Positions 32,003 through 43,475 of a stretch of DNA of 64,000 bases are shown here, one piece after another (within the stretch, counting starts at the first letter, position 1; the number at the start of each line of letters is the position of its first letter). Below the pieces are notes generated by a model. It ran no database searches and was not told the DNA's origin. It saw only the letters and a list, made by a program, of their open reading frames with translations. This stretch comes from Terebella lapidaria. Taxonomy: Eukaryota; Annelida; Polychaeta; Terebellida; Terebellidae. Position numbers and translations under genes: made by a program. The stretch lies in the NCBI GenBank assembly GCA_949152475.1, contig OX424563.1:15907001-15971000 (forward strand), written 5' to 3'.

Positions 32003-35000
32003 AAACTGGTACATTGAACATGATTGCTATGATCTACTGTCGTGCTATGTCTTGTGAATATGTAAATAGTGTATATACCAGGAGGATAATTGCTATACTG
32101 TGCTATAAATATACATACAGTATATGTGATATATTATCCAGTGTAAAAAGTGTACGTGCTTATACATAGAATAATTTACACATTTTAACGAACTAGCAAA
32201 TTTGGATGTTCACACTTTACTGTACATGAAGAATTGGCCCCCTTGTTGCAAATTGTGTAAATATTGTTGCTTTTCTGGGTGTGGAATTTAGCGTTGTTGC
32301 TGTTGTATAGTGACGATTTTATCTGAGTTGCAAAAATACCCTTCGCTGCAATGAATAGTTTATTTCTATGGTCAAAAATATTAGTATGATAGTTTATTGA
32401 AGATGTAATTAGACGCATATCAATTACCAAAAGACTGATACAAATGTATAAGGTACTGAATGAAAGACATTATACACGTACATGACTTCAATCAATGGAT
32501 GTTCTTTGAATAATTCAACTTCACGATAAATTTAATGTGACGATTAATGTGAACGGATTTCATGAGTATGAGGTAATATGATGATTTTATCGTGTAGTAG
32601 TTAAATCCATTTATCCGCCATGCTGTAGAAATTTGTGATATTCAGATTGTACAAGTTTATTCGATCTCACCATTATTGTCGTTATGCTATACACTACATA
32701 TAATACTCTTCACACTAAATAACGTATTGACCCAATATCTATTGTCTCACATTATTCCCTCCGTTTGTTTCCCGCTACTCCACAGTAATACGTGCATGAT
32801 TTACTCCTGATATTACTCGACACTATTTTGTTGCTCACATACTGGTTCCCGTTCCTTTGATTACGTAAACTCACAAGTGACTTGATGAAAACAAAAAGGG
32901 GTTCCTAGATCGTCACCTGCACAATAACACGTGGCGACTTCTAATGAATCCTCACCAATTCACCCCGAAGACCATCGATCATGATTCTCGAGGAATTGAA
33001 ATAACGACTAGGGGAAATCACGGGTCTAGTCGGTGTCTTTACCCTGTGACGCCCCTGATCATGGGTGCATCTGACTTCAAGCAGTATTAGCGACTTATTT
33101 GATGGATCACCGCCTCACGTAGATTTTTTTTATTTCTCCGGACAGCTCACTTAAATACTAATCATTCGGTCGATCCCAAATGCACATGACGGGAAACTCT
33201 GATATGTTTTCCGAGGCTTATGTCAGTCAGCGGTACCTTCCACCCAGCATAATATTACGTCAATACATCATATAGGAATTTGAAAATTACCTTTTCCTCG
33301 ACATGTGCAATTACATCCCAATTTTTTGCGAAACCTATAAATTAATGCGAGGAAAATAAGTTTCATTCTGCTTTTCTTTTACGGCACTTCGTACCGTATA
33401 ATTTTTTATATATCACATAAAATGTCACAATCAGCACACCATAGCTTTAATTAAAACATGGTTTAATTGCTTCCCCATAACATGAAATGATAATTTGAAG
33501 TGAAGGACAGTAAAAAGTATGAAGTTTAATGTATACAACCATTTACGTTGTTATTGGTCGACATGTTTACAATAATAAATCTATATATTAGATGGCCCCA
33601 AACAAGTGTGTGCTGATGTGTTATATCGCCGCCGAGCGATATTAGGCAAGCCTGCAGACATGTGTTACTTTCAATTACCCGCTGTTACTTGTCTTTGCGG
33701 TACCTACTAGTATATCGGTGTACATAATCCTTGTTTGAGTATCTCTCATTTTCCATTAGTGTTTCTGTTGAAGATGTTAATATGCTTATTATGTTAACGT
33801 TTGTAATTTGCATTTTCAACTTCAATGAATCACTTTTAAACGTGTAACAAATAGAGTTTCTTTTTCAAATAATGAATCTTGTGGAGAGTAAATGGAAATA
33901 GACGACAGTGTGTGATCACTTGTGCCGTCTGATGAATAAATGAAACTGACAATTATACAGTACAATTACATCATATATGTCAATTCATGAAATGAAGTCG
34001 ATGTTATTAACATGCTTCACATCTTGAAGGCCAGTATGATAATGATGCAGGAAACAAATGCTGAAAACATAGGCACGACGTACATGACAATTCATTAAAT
34101 GAAGATGATGTGCTCAACACGCTTCTCTACTCATATCTACTCAAGTCGCATCTTGAGGACGGGCACGATACTGATGCGGAAACAAACACTGAAAACATAG
34201 GCACGACACAGCACCTGATACGAGATACTTCATCGTAGCTTTCCGTGCTTTTCTTTTCGTGCAGATTTTTTACCATGTTGATCTGTAAATGTGTCAATGT
34301 AACATTTCAATGAGTGGTGTTTAATGAATAGTGATATGCACATGAATAATCTGACAAACTAGTGGATGTTTTTTTCTGAGAGCGCCACCATCCGATCTGA
34401 ACGTCTGTGTTTAAATGCAGGGCTATGTATTTGTGTGTCACCATTTTTGGTGTTATCACGCAATTCTCTATTCTCTAATTATGGATATATTTTCAGGATA
34501 ACTAAGAGGTTACTAAAACATGAGAGGTATACTTTTGTACATATGTAATGCGAAGGTGTTCCAGATACCAGACCACTTTATTATAGTGTCCCTAGGCGGA
34601 ACAACAGCTTCTGATAGCTTTTTTTGTCTGAGCGAGGAAATCGTGACCCTAGTTTGAGAAACACTGGCATTGTAATATTATAAACTTAATATTTATCTCT
34701 GCGTGAATATCATCATGTTGCCAACATCCCCCTTGTCCAAAAGCCGTATGTTATGCTGTCAAATGATTTATCACTTACTTGAGATAACTCGACAAAATTT
34801 TAATGCTTTTAATTTTTACTAAGTAAGTGTTAAAGTCATGTAGGAATTGGTAACTGGACAATCAGTAATTTGACCAATGTCAAGGCGGCGATAATACCGA
34901 TTTTCCAATAGTGCAATGGATGCATAATTATTTGAGAATATTTTAGTGACATTATTCAAGACCGTTTGATTTGTATGATATGTTTGCCATTCTGGAAATA

Positions 35001-36732
35001 TATTATGAATGATAACCACGAAGACAGAGCCCAGGTTTTTATCATACTCTTATACATCAGGGGAAACTTATTTTATATGATACTAATCGGGAGACTTATC
35101 TACTATATCATATTCTCTATATCTACTAAAGTTTGACCATCCATGTCCACGTTATGTTCATCTACAAGATTACTTGTTACTCAAAAGACCAGAGTCTAGC
35201 TTGTATAGACGCAGTATCAGTTCCAGATGTACGAGTTGGGTTTTCTTCGAAAAGTACATCTACAAACAGCTTGTTATCAGATTGGAGCTCATGAATGCAC
35301 GAGAGGTCATAAATACACAAGGCAAATTTTTTTGGAGCTTGTCGGCAGATCTCGATTAGCATGATTAGTGGCGATGATTATAGCAATGCATATTTTGATT
35401 ATTTATATTGTGAGCCATCTGCAAAAAAAATACCGGAAAGTTACAACACTCATTGTCATATTTTTGTGGGGAATATTATTTTTCACATAATTTTGCAGTT
35501 TAATATATCCTAAAATGATGTATTTGATTGGTATGCGAAATATCAATCGATTATTATTATTCTCTGAAAGGCAGAGTGATAGTGGTGACTCATCTTTAAA
35601 AAATCGCTACTTGTACAACACCTTATCGAAGAATATACTCCCTCCCCATCACTGGTGATGAACTTTTGTGTGAGTACATTCTCTAAGCCACTTATGTTAT
35701 CTCGATTAAACTCTCCTCCGCAGTGTAGTGTATATGTGTTAATATTAGAAATGTTTATGGCTCCTCGCTTGGAACGTTCGATGTCAAAATTTAACAGGAG
35801 ATATGAACATATTCTTAGTCATCACGTCATCGTGTCTTCTCTTCTGGAATAGTCCTACGCTAGGTTTAGCGCAATGTCTTTCTGGTGAGTACTACCATTA
35901 TAATATTAATCATCAATTAGTTATAAGAAAAAAATTAGCCTAAGGGCTAAGAATGGTTACCGGATGAATCACAGTGTTGAGCCACAACTGTGTTTTTCCA
36001 CACCAAAATGGTTATTTCGACCTTTCAAGGACATTGAAGATCCAATTCAAGGCCACCAATGAAAATACCTTGCATGGTTTCCCATTTGAATGTATCAATA
36101 TTTAAGATATATCTTGAAGTATTGTAGGAGCTTACTCCCCACAAATCCCGATATGAAGGGAAAAGTGGATGAAATCTTTCAAAAAATCCACACAAAAAAT
36201 TGTTAAAAAGTAAAAAAAAAAAGTTTTCAATGACGAAAAAAGATTTTTGGCTGGAGATGGCTCAAAACGAATAGTGACTCGATTCGGAATGAAAATTTTT
36301 TTTTTGCTGAACCGTCGAAAAATCAAAGTGGCCATCATATGCAAACCGGCGAATCAAAGGTAACGAAACATATGAATACATATGAGGAGTCATCAATAAG
36401 AAAAAATTACTGGACAGATTGGGAGAAAACAACTCTCCAAAAAGTCCAAAATTTGCTGTTTTTCGTAAAAAATGGTCGCCATTTTGAAACAAAAACGAAC
36501 ATAAAAAAAACACCTCCCTCTTGAAATGTTTTTAGGTATTTTTGTGCAAAATTTCGGGAAAAAATTGACCGTACTTTTTAAAGACGACGGATGATGGACG
36601 CAACGCCTGATAGTCCAATGCTGATAGGTTATTGGTCCAAAGGTGCGGGTATCTAATATTATGAATAGTATGGTTTATTGAATACGATGACAAGGATGCA
36701 TCGGAGTTTAATGAATATGATGGCCATTTCAG
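32003..36732. other. Intergenic AT-rich DNA
   Basis: No convincing gene on either strand. It contains the 3' flank of the GPCR, an imperfect 107-119-bp tandem duplication at 33981-34206 and homopolymer-rich sequence at 36180-36530. The signal-peptide exon expected for the following chitin-binding gene was not recognised here. Confidence 0.5.
33981..34206. repeat. Imperfect tandem duplication
   Basis: A unit beginning CAATTCAT at 33981 is repeated from 34088, both ending in AAACATAGGCACGAC. The second copy has a short insertion near 34125-34140. No coding potential. Confidence 0.6.
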
Positions 36733-36960
36733 GAGCGGACGCGTGTTCTCCCCCGGTTCCCTGTGACCTGGGACAGAGACTCTCGGAGCCTGGCGATTGT
36801 TCCTCGTACCAGCAATGCGTGGCTCCATACGAATGGTACACACTTGAGGCCGAGTGTCCAGGACAGACATTCAACAATGTGTCATGCAGCTGCAGGTCCG
36901 ATGGCGATTGTGTACCATGGACATGTGCTCCAGGGACCTCAGCACCACCCAGAGCATCCG
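36733..36960 (+). CDS. Chitin-binding gene, exon with module A1
   Basis: Starts after the acceptor CATTTCAG and ends before the donor GTATGG. It is 228 nt, phase 1 at both ends. It encodes a module with cysteines in the pattern C-x5-C...C-x5-C...C...CSC...C...C. Confidence 0.65.
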
Positions 36961-37178
36961 GTATGGCAATATTACGATAACACAAATATGTACATGTACA
37001 TGGACTATCATAACAATTATATCGATATATAAAAATGTGGAACAAACAGATCGCTCAAAACTGGAAAAACAAATACTCCTATAGATATTGATATATGTCT
37101 CTGGTGTTGGGGGTCGATATTACATGTATTGAGAGTACAAAAATCACAAAAACCCTTGATTGCTCTACATCGATCTAG

Positions 37179-37544
37179 TCCCCTGTCTGGTGGGTGAGGT
37201 GGAATGTACTAGCGACTTTGACGTCGTTCCTGACGCGTACTACTGCAGCAAGTATTTCCGTTGTAATCCCGGAACAGGGGAGTGGATGAGTGAAACTTGT
37301 CCAGATGACGAGTTCTTTGATGATGGTCAAGTATTTCTACCCCAGCCTTGTCGAGCAAGTATCACAGCTTGTGACGACATCCCATTCGACCAGTGCTTCA
37401 CTTACACCAGGCCAACCACCATCAGCCTACCTATAACAACCAAAGTCCCAAGCACGGAGGTTCCAAGCACGAGCCATAGACCAGAGACTACCAGCATTGC
37501 CACCACAGTGCAGACCACGTCATCAACCGATGTATGCCTTCCAG
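37179..37544 (+). CDS. Chitin-binding gene, exon with module B1 and Thr-rich linker
   Basis: 366 nt, phase 1 at both ends, acceptor ATCGATCTAG and donor GTCAGG. It encodes a chitin-binding type-2 module with the CSKYFRC and GEWMSETCP features, then a Pro/Thr/Ser-rich linker likely to carry O-glycans. Confidence 0.7.
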
Positions 37545-37781
37545 GTCAGGTCCGGATTTGTGTCATTTTGGTATCTTGGAGTAAGTTCTACCAGGACGGA
37601 CACGTTTTAATTCCCAATTATACAAGACAATTGATATAATTTGGTGGTGCCACTTGGACATAACGAACTCCAAATACTTCAGTTATACATCAAATTTAAA
37701 GTAGAATTGCAATATCGATGTCCAAATCATCTCGGATCATTAAAGCATCCTCTGGTCTATAAATCATAACATATTCTCCAG

Positions 37782-38024
37782 ATGCTGACGCATGTTCACC
37801 GCCACTGCCATGTCCTGTGGGTACTCGTGTGTCTAACCCAGCCGACTGCGCCAGCTATCAGCGATGTACAGGTCCGTATGAGTGGCGGGTAGTCGTGGAC
37901 GACTGTGAGGGCACAAATGAGCCCTTCAGCAACGGAACCTGCTCCTGTGCCATCAGAAACGACTGTGACACTTGGGAATGTGGGCCGCCGGCCGGCACGC
38001 TCCCTACACCACCTGAAGGATCAG
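37782..38024 (+). CDS. Chitin-binding gene, exon with module A2
   Basis: 243 nt, phase 1 at both ends, acceptor TATTCTCCAG and donor GTAGAT. The module closely resembles that of the first exon (ADCASYQRC, NGTCSC), which points to duplication of an A-B exon pair. Confidence 0.65.
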
Positions 38025-38261
38025 GTAGATATGCCATAAACTCCTTCCTAGAATGTACTAATGGTAAGCCAACGTCTACATGTAGGTCCGAAGGTTTTGA
38101 GAAATTGTCCATCAGCATTCACAGAGCATTTTGTTGACCCCCGTACTCCAGTGAATCTCATCATACATAGATACATTTCAAATTCAATTCTCCAGTCAAC
38201 GTCCACATCCGAGTGAAATGCCTCAGTCACTCAGCGCTGATATTCTCTGTTGAATTTTCAG

Positions 38262-38560
38262 GCCCGTGTTTCCTTGACCCCGACACGACATGCAGCACAG
38301 GCTACTAGACTCTCCCCGACCGTCACTACTGCACCAAGTACCACGAGTGTCAAGACGGCGAGTGGATCAGCAAGACCTGCCCAGAGGACGAGCCATACTA
38401 CGACATTAAGCTGCCCTTCATAAACCCACCCTGTCGCTATGACATCAACAAGTGTGACTTGATCCCGTACGACCAGTGTCTGATACTGACGATCCCGGCC
38501 AGTCTACGTCAAGTCACCATGGATACGGTCCACGTGACGGAGGCCCCAGCTAAACTCTGA
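38262..38560 (+). pseudogene. Chitin-binding gene, terminal exon with module B2 interrupted by TAG
   Basis: Acceptor GAATTTTCAG. The frame continues in phase 1, reaches TAG at 38306-38308, and otherwise stays open to TGA 38558-38560 with the module's Cys, Tyr and Trp positions conserved (HYCTKYHEC, GEWISKTCP). A single nonsense substitution is the simplest explanation. Confidence 0.6.
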
Positions 38561-41500
38561 CCAGCATGTCGAGTGGGGATGATACTTCAACTTCAAAGTC
38601 ATTGCAGTGACCTTAAATTACATCTCAACATTTACCCAAATTTAAAAAAAGACCTAAACAGCATGACACTTTTCAGTATGAACTGGCTGAAGACAACTAG
38701 TTTCATACTTCTCAATGCTATTACCTTGATATGCCAAATCTTCGTGCACGTCAGTAATACTGTGCATGTAGTTGAAATATAGCCTCCCAAACTGACTGCT
38801 CCCCGTCAACAGAACTAGATCTACGCTTGATGTGGATTCCTAATAAATCATCTAATCTATCAGTGTACTGAATTTTTCATGAGTTTTCATGTCAGATGCG
38901 AGCAGAACATAGTGAGTAAGACAAGGTACATATTTAGGTGTTATCAGCTACAGACAGATCACCCGAATGAGTAGGGATGATCTTTTATTCAATATAACAG
39001 TGTTAATCCATGGAAACACTCTTTAAGGCATGCCATGAAACACTAGAATAGTATCGAAATAGTACCAGATGAATTAACATGTTCGAGTTAACATAGTTTG
39101 TATAGAAAACCAAAGAAGAAACGTTCTTCACTTCAGCTATTGTTGACCAGTTACTACTAGTCTATGAACTATTAGTCTAAGCGGTTAGACAACCAATAAA
39201 CATGGCAAGCAAGTTCTCAAGAAGGAATCTCTGTATCATTCAACCATGAATGACAACCTATAAAAATACACACATTAGATACGTACGTTTGGCTGACGAC
39301 AGGGCAAAGTCTGTTCCTGTATATCTGTTGCTGAGAGACTCATTACAGTAAGAACAACATATTCCTCGGCGTAGTCATAAATCAAAATATTTCATTTCGC
39401 CCTAGGAAACAAACATAATTGCTTAGATAACATGGGTACATACTCTCAAAGGATTTAATTTCCCCCTGAATCGTTTACTTACTTAAGCCCTGGGGACGTC
39501 CAACGACTGCTGTAATTGGTCGAGGCGATGATCGATCTAAGCAGATTGGATGGGAGCGATTTATCATACCTGGCTTATGGATTGGAATGGGTCAGAGATT
39601 AGGTCTCTATGAAGCGCCGGTTACGACATCGGATGCTGTCGTGTCAGGTCCACGGTGGAAAGACGTTACTACACGTGATGGATGGCCGGAAGTCTGTTTT
39701 TACAGTTTTTTTGTTACTGTTCTCTCATTCTCTGGTGATCGGGACATTCTCCATGCGCGTGGTAGGGTAGTACAGTACAAAAGATGTTGCGCCCACACTG
39801 TAGTATTTCATACTATTCGAATTTAAGTCAGCACGGAGACGCCATTGAGTTGAGATGTCTATTCTATTCTATGACAATAATAGTGCTTTCCGTGAACAAA
39901 AGTCCCATTGTCATCAACGTGTGAATCTGTGAACATTGATAGTAAAATTGATGTTCTTGGTAGATGTAATCTCAGAAATTGGCAAGTAACTGAGGAAAAT
40001 CTGGATATAGTAAATGTTTATTCATTTTAATATATTCGCCAACAGTTTTATACATATGTATTGAAATTCGGAAATATGAATTAGTACTACAAAAAAGAAT
40101 GTAATTTTGTTTTCTTTCATTATGTACACCATTAGTAAATAGTGACCTAATCAGCTAAGTTGATATGTACAGATAATATTGAAAAGAAATATAAAAATTC
40201 TGAGAAACACAGAACATTTTGTGTCTAAGTGGCTGATATCACACACCCTACGTCAAGATAGGGGCAGTGGTTTCCTCATCTTGCGCATGACGAAAATGTT
40301 CAATACATTCAACATCGAGACACTCTTACACGTGTGTTAGTCAATGGAACATCATCATACAGTTGTTTTGTTGGATACTTCGTTTTCTGTTTTCAGCTGA
40401 GATTTACTCTTAACCTGCTGAAATATACAGAGGGGCTTAGTATTATCCATCTGTAAATAATAGTCTTATCCCAAACAGAGTTATATTGTTATCCATTCGT
40501 GGACGCCAATAGTAAAATAAATGTTGCAGAACCAATTGAGAAAAACACATAATGGGTCCCTGGATGTGTAATACCATCCACAACTCAACATGAAATGTAT
40601 TATATACCACGTCATCAAGACCAATATATCCGGAGGCTTACAAATTGGACGGCGCCTGGTAGAAATAAAATCATACTTTCCGAAGACTATCAATAAACGT
40701 CGGGAAGACGACGCTGTTTTTTCCGTCTCTATGGTACATCATTTCATCCCAGGATAAATCGGTGAAAGTACCAGAACGGACACAATGAATTCAATATAAA
40801 GGGAATAATATACTCTCCGAATATACACTTCTCTGCGTTAGGAAGAAATACCGATCAGACGCTGATCATTTCGTTCTTAGACAATCAGTCAGTGTGGGAA
40901 CCGAGATAAAAACAATACGATCTATCATTTCACCTCAAGGAAGGTACAAGGAGGTTATGTACACGGCGGAAACCACATGAATAACAAATACAGCGGGTTT
41001 TGCGAAGAAATAATTCAACGCTAGTTTGATGAATGTGTGAAGACATTTTCTACAACTCCGATAACCAACGCAAACATCAATTCAACATCCTGTCATCTTC
41101 TTCTCAATTCATATCTTGCCTCGCCATCGAAGAATTTCATTTTTCTTCTAATGAGAGCAGCACCTAATTTTTCATAGCCTTGTGCGATAGCGGTGGAAAT
41201 GAACGCAATCTGTCCGGATACGTATGATAGGTTACCGAACGGTATGTTGGATATATTCCATTGACCTGACGTTACGTCTGTCGTCTTCAATTCTATATTT
41301 GAGGATTTACAATCAAAACATCCAGAAATTTTGAATAAAGATACTTACGAATGATTCAAAATGGGAAGTATTTCTTAGCTCTTGATTTGCACAGTTTTAG
41401 TTTTCAAAATGGTTAACATTTTTGAAATGGAAACTCCCAATCTCAGACTTCAAATAGTTCTCTTCATGAAAAAAGTCGATTAATTTTTAGAGCAAAAATT

Positions 41501-43475
41501 TCAAACGTCTTCTCTCACACAACTTGACGGAACCTTTATAAACTTTGTTATACCTCGTAACACTATGAGTAATCCTACATGACCTAATCTCCTTTAGCAT
41601 TTTGAATTTCCAAAAAAAAATTATTGTGGTGATTTTTCAAACTCGTCTTTCATTTATAACGGGAAAGAATGAAGCTTGTTGTGTGGCCTAAGAAGAGTTT
41701 GTATGATGGAGGGATAAAAATTACATGTTAAATATTGTTTCGAGTTTGACCTCGGATGACCTTGGGCGGTCAAAACCAAGGTCATGCTAAGGTTGCAAGG
41801 GAAAAATTGGCTTCAAACCACGGAATATGAAGTCTTTATTGGCAAAGTTTGTGGAGTTTATATTCATGTTAATAATATGTTCTATATATAATGACATTCA
41901 TGATCTATCAATGGGGTTCCTGTTTGCCACCAGGATCGCCACCATGTAATTCGGGTAAAGATAAATCATAGAAACAGTCTACTGTGCCAAAGACATACAG
42001 AAACGTCATAACGGTAAATTAAATTTTGTCATGTTTGTTTTTGCATAATGCAGACAATGGACATGACGTTTTTTGTACTTCTTGGGCATAATAGACTGTT
42101 TTAGAGCCCAAAAAGCACATGGTATCAGCAGGTACCCCATTATATCAAACACGACCTAAGTTGATATTGAGTACTAAACTTCAAGGCCATGTCCATCATA
42201 GAACATTCAAATCGGCCTTTGGTCATCTGTTTGGTAACCCGAGCTCCCCCTACCTTGAACCTCTTCCTACAAACTCAGAATGTATCCATTACGGAGTGCG
42301 CCAAGTGGTCTTCAGAAGATAACGATATAGAGCTTTTGTTTCTATCATGAGCTCATACGAAATTCTATATGAAGCATCTACAGGTGACAATGAACTTGGC
42401 CTGATTGACTTTGGGCGTTTTGAGCAATCCAATTCAAGTTTATGTCCATCACAAAATGTCTTTCGATACAATACAATACACAGGGATTGAATTTTTCCTG
42501 CAAAAAGTGTATCATGATACTTGATCCTTGATCATGTGGCAACACGTTAAATTTCTCCGGTAACCTCAGTAACCCTTGGGCTTCTTTGTCGACAAACGAA
42601 CTACCTCTGATAACACTGAAATAATTCCAGAAGATCACCATCACACATTACCTTCGAGATTCATACTGCTTCTGGCTATGTATTTGTATTTGGACTCCCA
42701 TTCTACATTTACACATGAATGTCCGTTGTGTCCACTGCTCGCTAGCTTAATGATATTATTCGGAGCCCAATATGTCTCTCTTGCGTAGTTGTGAAGTACA
42801 CTTATCTGATTATTGGCTAATTGTAAATACTCAGATTTATATGTAAACGAGCACTGTCATCGTGGTCAAATTCATGATGTACACGAGCTTTCGTGGTCTA
42901 ACTCTAACTCGGTTGAACCATACATTCAAGTAAGGAAATGTACTTCTTGGAGTGGATATTTCGTCATCAACGTTTTTCATAGAATAATATTATATCTTCG
43001 ATTTGAAAAACAAATGGAAGCCCGTATTTGCAATCATAACCCGATCAGAATGACTTTGCTAGACCTATCCAAGTTTTGACGTTGCATGTGAGTTTACACA
43101 TTTGGTAATATATTATATTTTTGACAATGAGGCAAAAATAGTGGTATGATTAAACGATTGCAAACATACAGATAAGACTATCAACCTTGGACGATGTATT
43201 TTACGCACACCTGAACGATAACAGTCGTGAAAACTGAAGTGCTCGCAAGTGTGTTTGCCTGTCATATCGACATTACAGAAATATTCCATTACATATTTAC
43301 GTATATAGATATTGACATAATGAAACACCATCTCATCTCAATGCTATATATTAAAACGGGTTGTGAAAACTGCCAGCACGAAGTCGCACTTCTAATTGGT
43401 TCAATTAAGCACACCTGCTAATAGTTGGCTGGTTCACGCAATTGTTCGAAGAAGTCTTGTGAAAAGACAATCGAA
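38561..43475. other. Intergenic AT-rich DNA
   Basis: After the poly(A) signal at 38842-38847 I see no convincing gene. Around 41750-42430 there are inverted TGACCTTGG / CCAAGGTCA motifs (41756-41785), as often found in dispersed repeats of marine invertebrates. Short frames here look like chance. Confidence 0.45.

Larger units (their letters stand above)
36733..38560 (+). pseudogene. Chitin-binding (peritrophin-type) protein gene with a nonsense codon in the last exon
   Basis: Four exons encode cysteine-rich chitin-binding type-2-like modules: 36733-36960, 37179-37544, 37782-38024 and 38262 to the stop. All introns are phase 1 with GT-AG ends and are 218-237 bp long. Exons 1 and 3 encode one module type (ACSPPVPC / ACSPPLPC start, GDCSSYQQC / ADCASYQRC core); exons 2 and 4 encode another (YYCSKYFRC / HYCTKYHEC core). 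In exon 4 an in-frame TAG (38306-38308) falls 15 codons into the module, although the frame then stays open with conserved cysteines to TGA 38558-38560. AATAAA follows at 38842-38847. No signal-peptide exon was found upstream. It may be a recent pseudogene, a polymorphic nonsense allele or a gene fragment; a sequencing error is possible. Confidence 0.65.
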
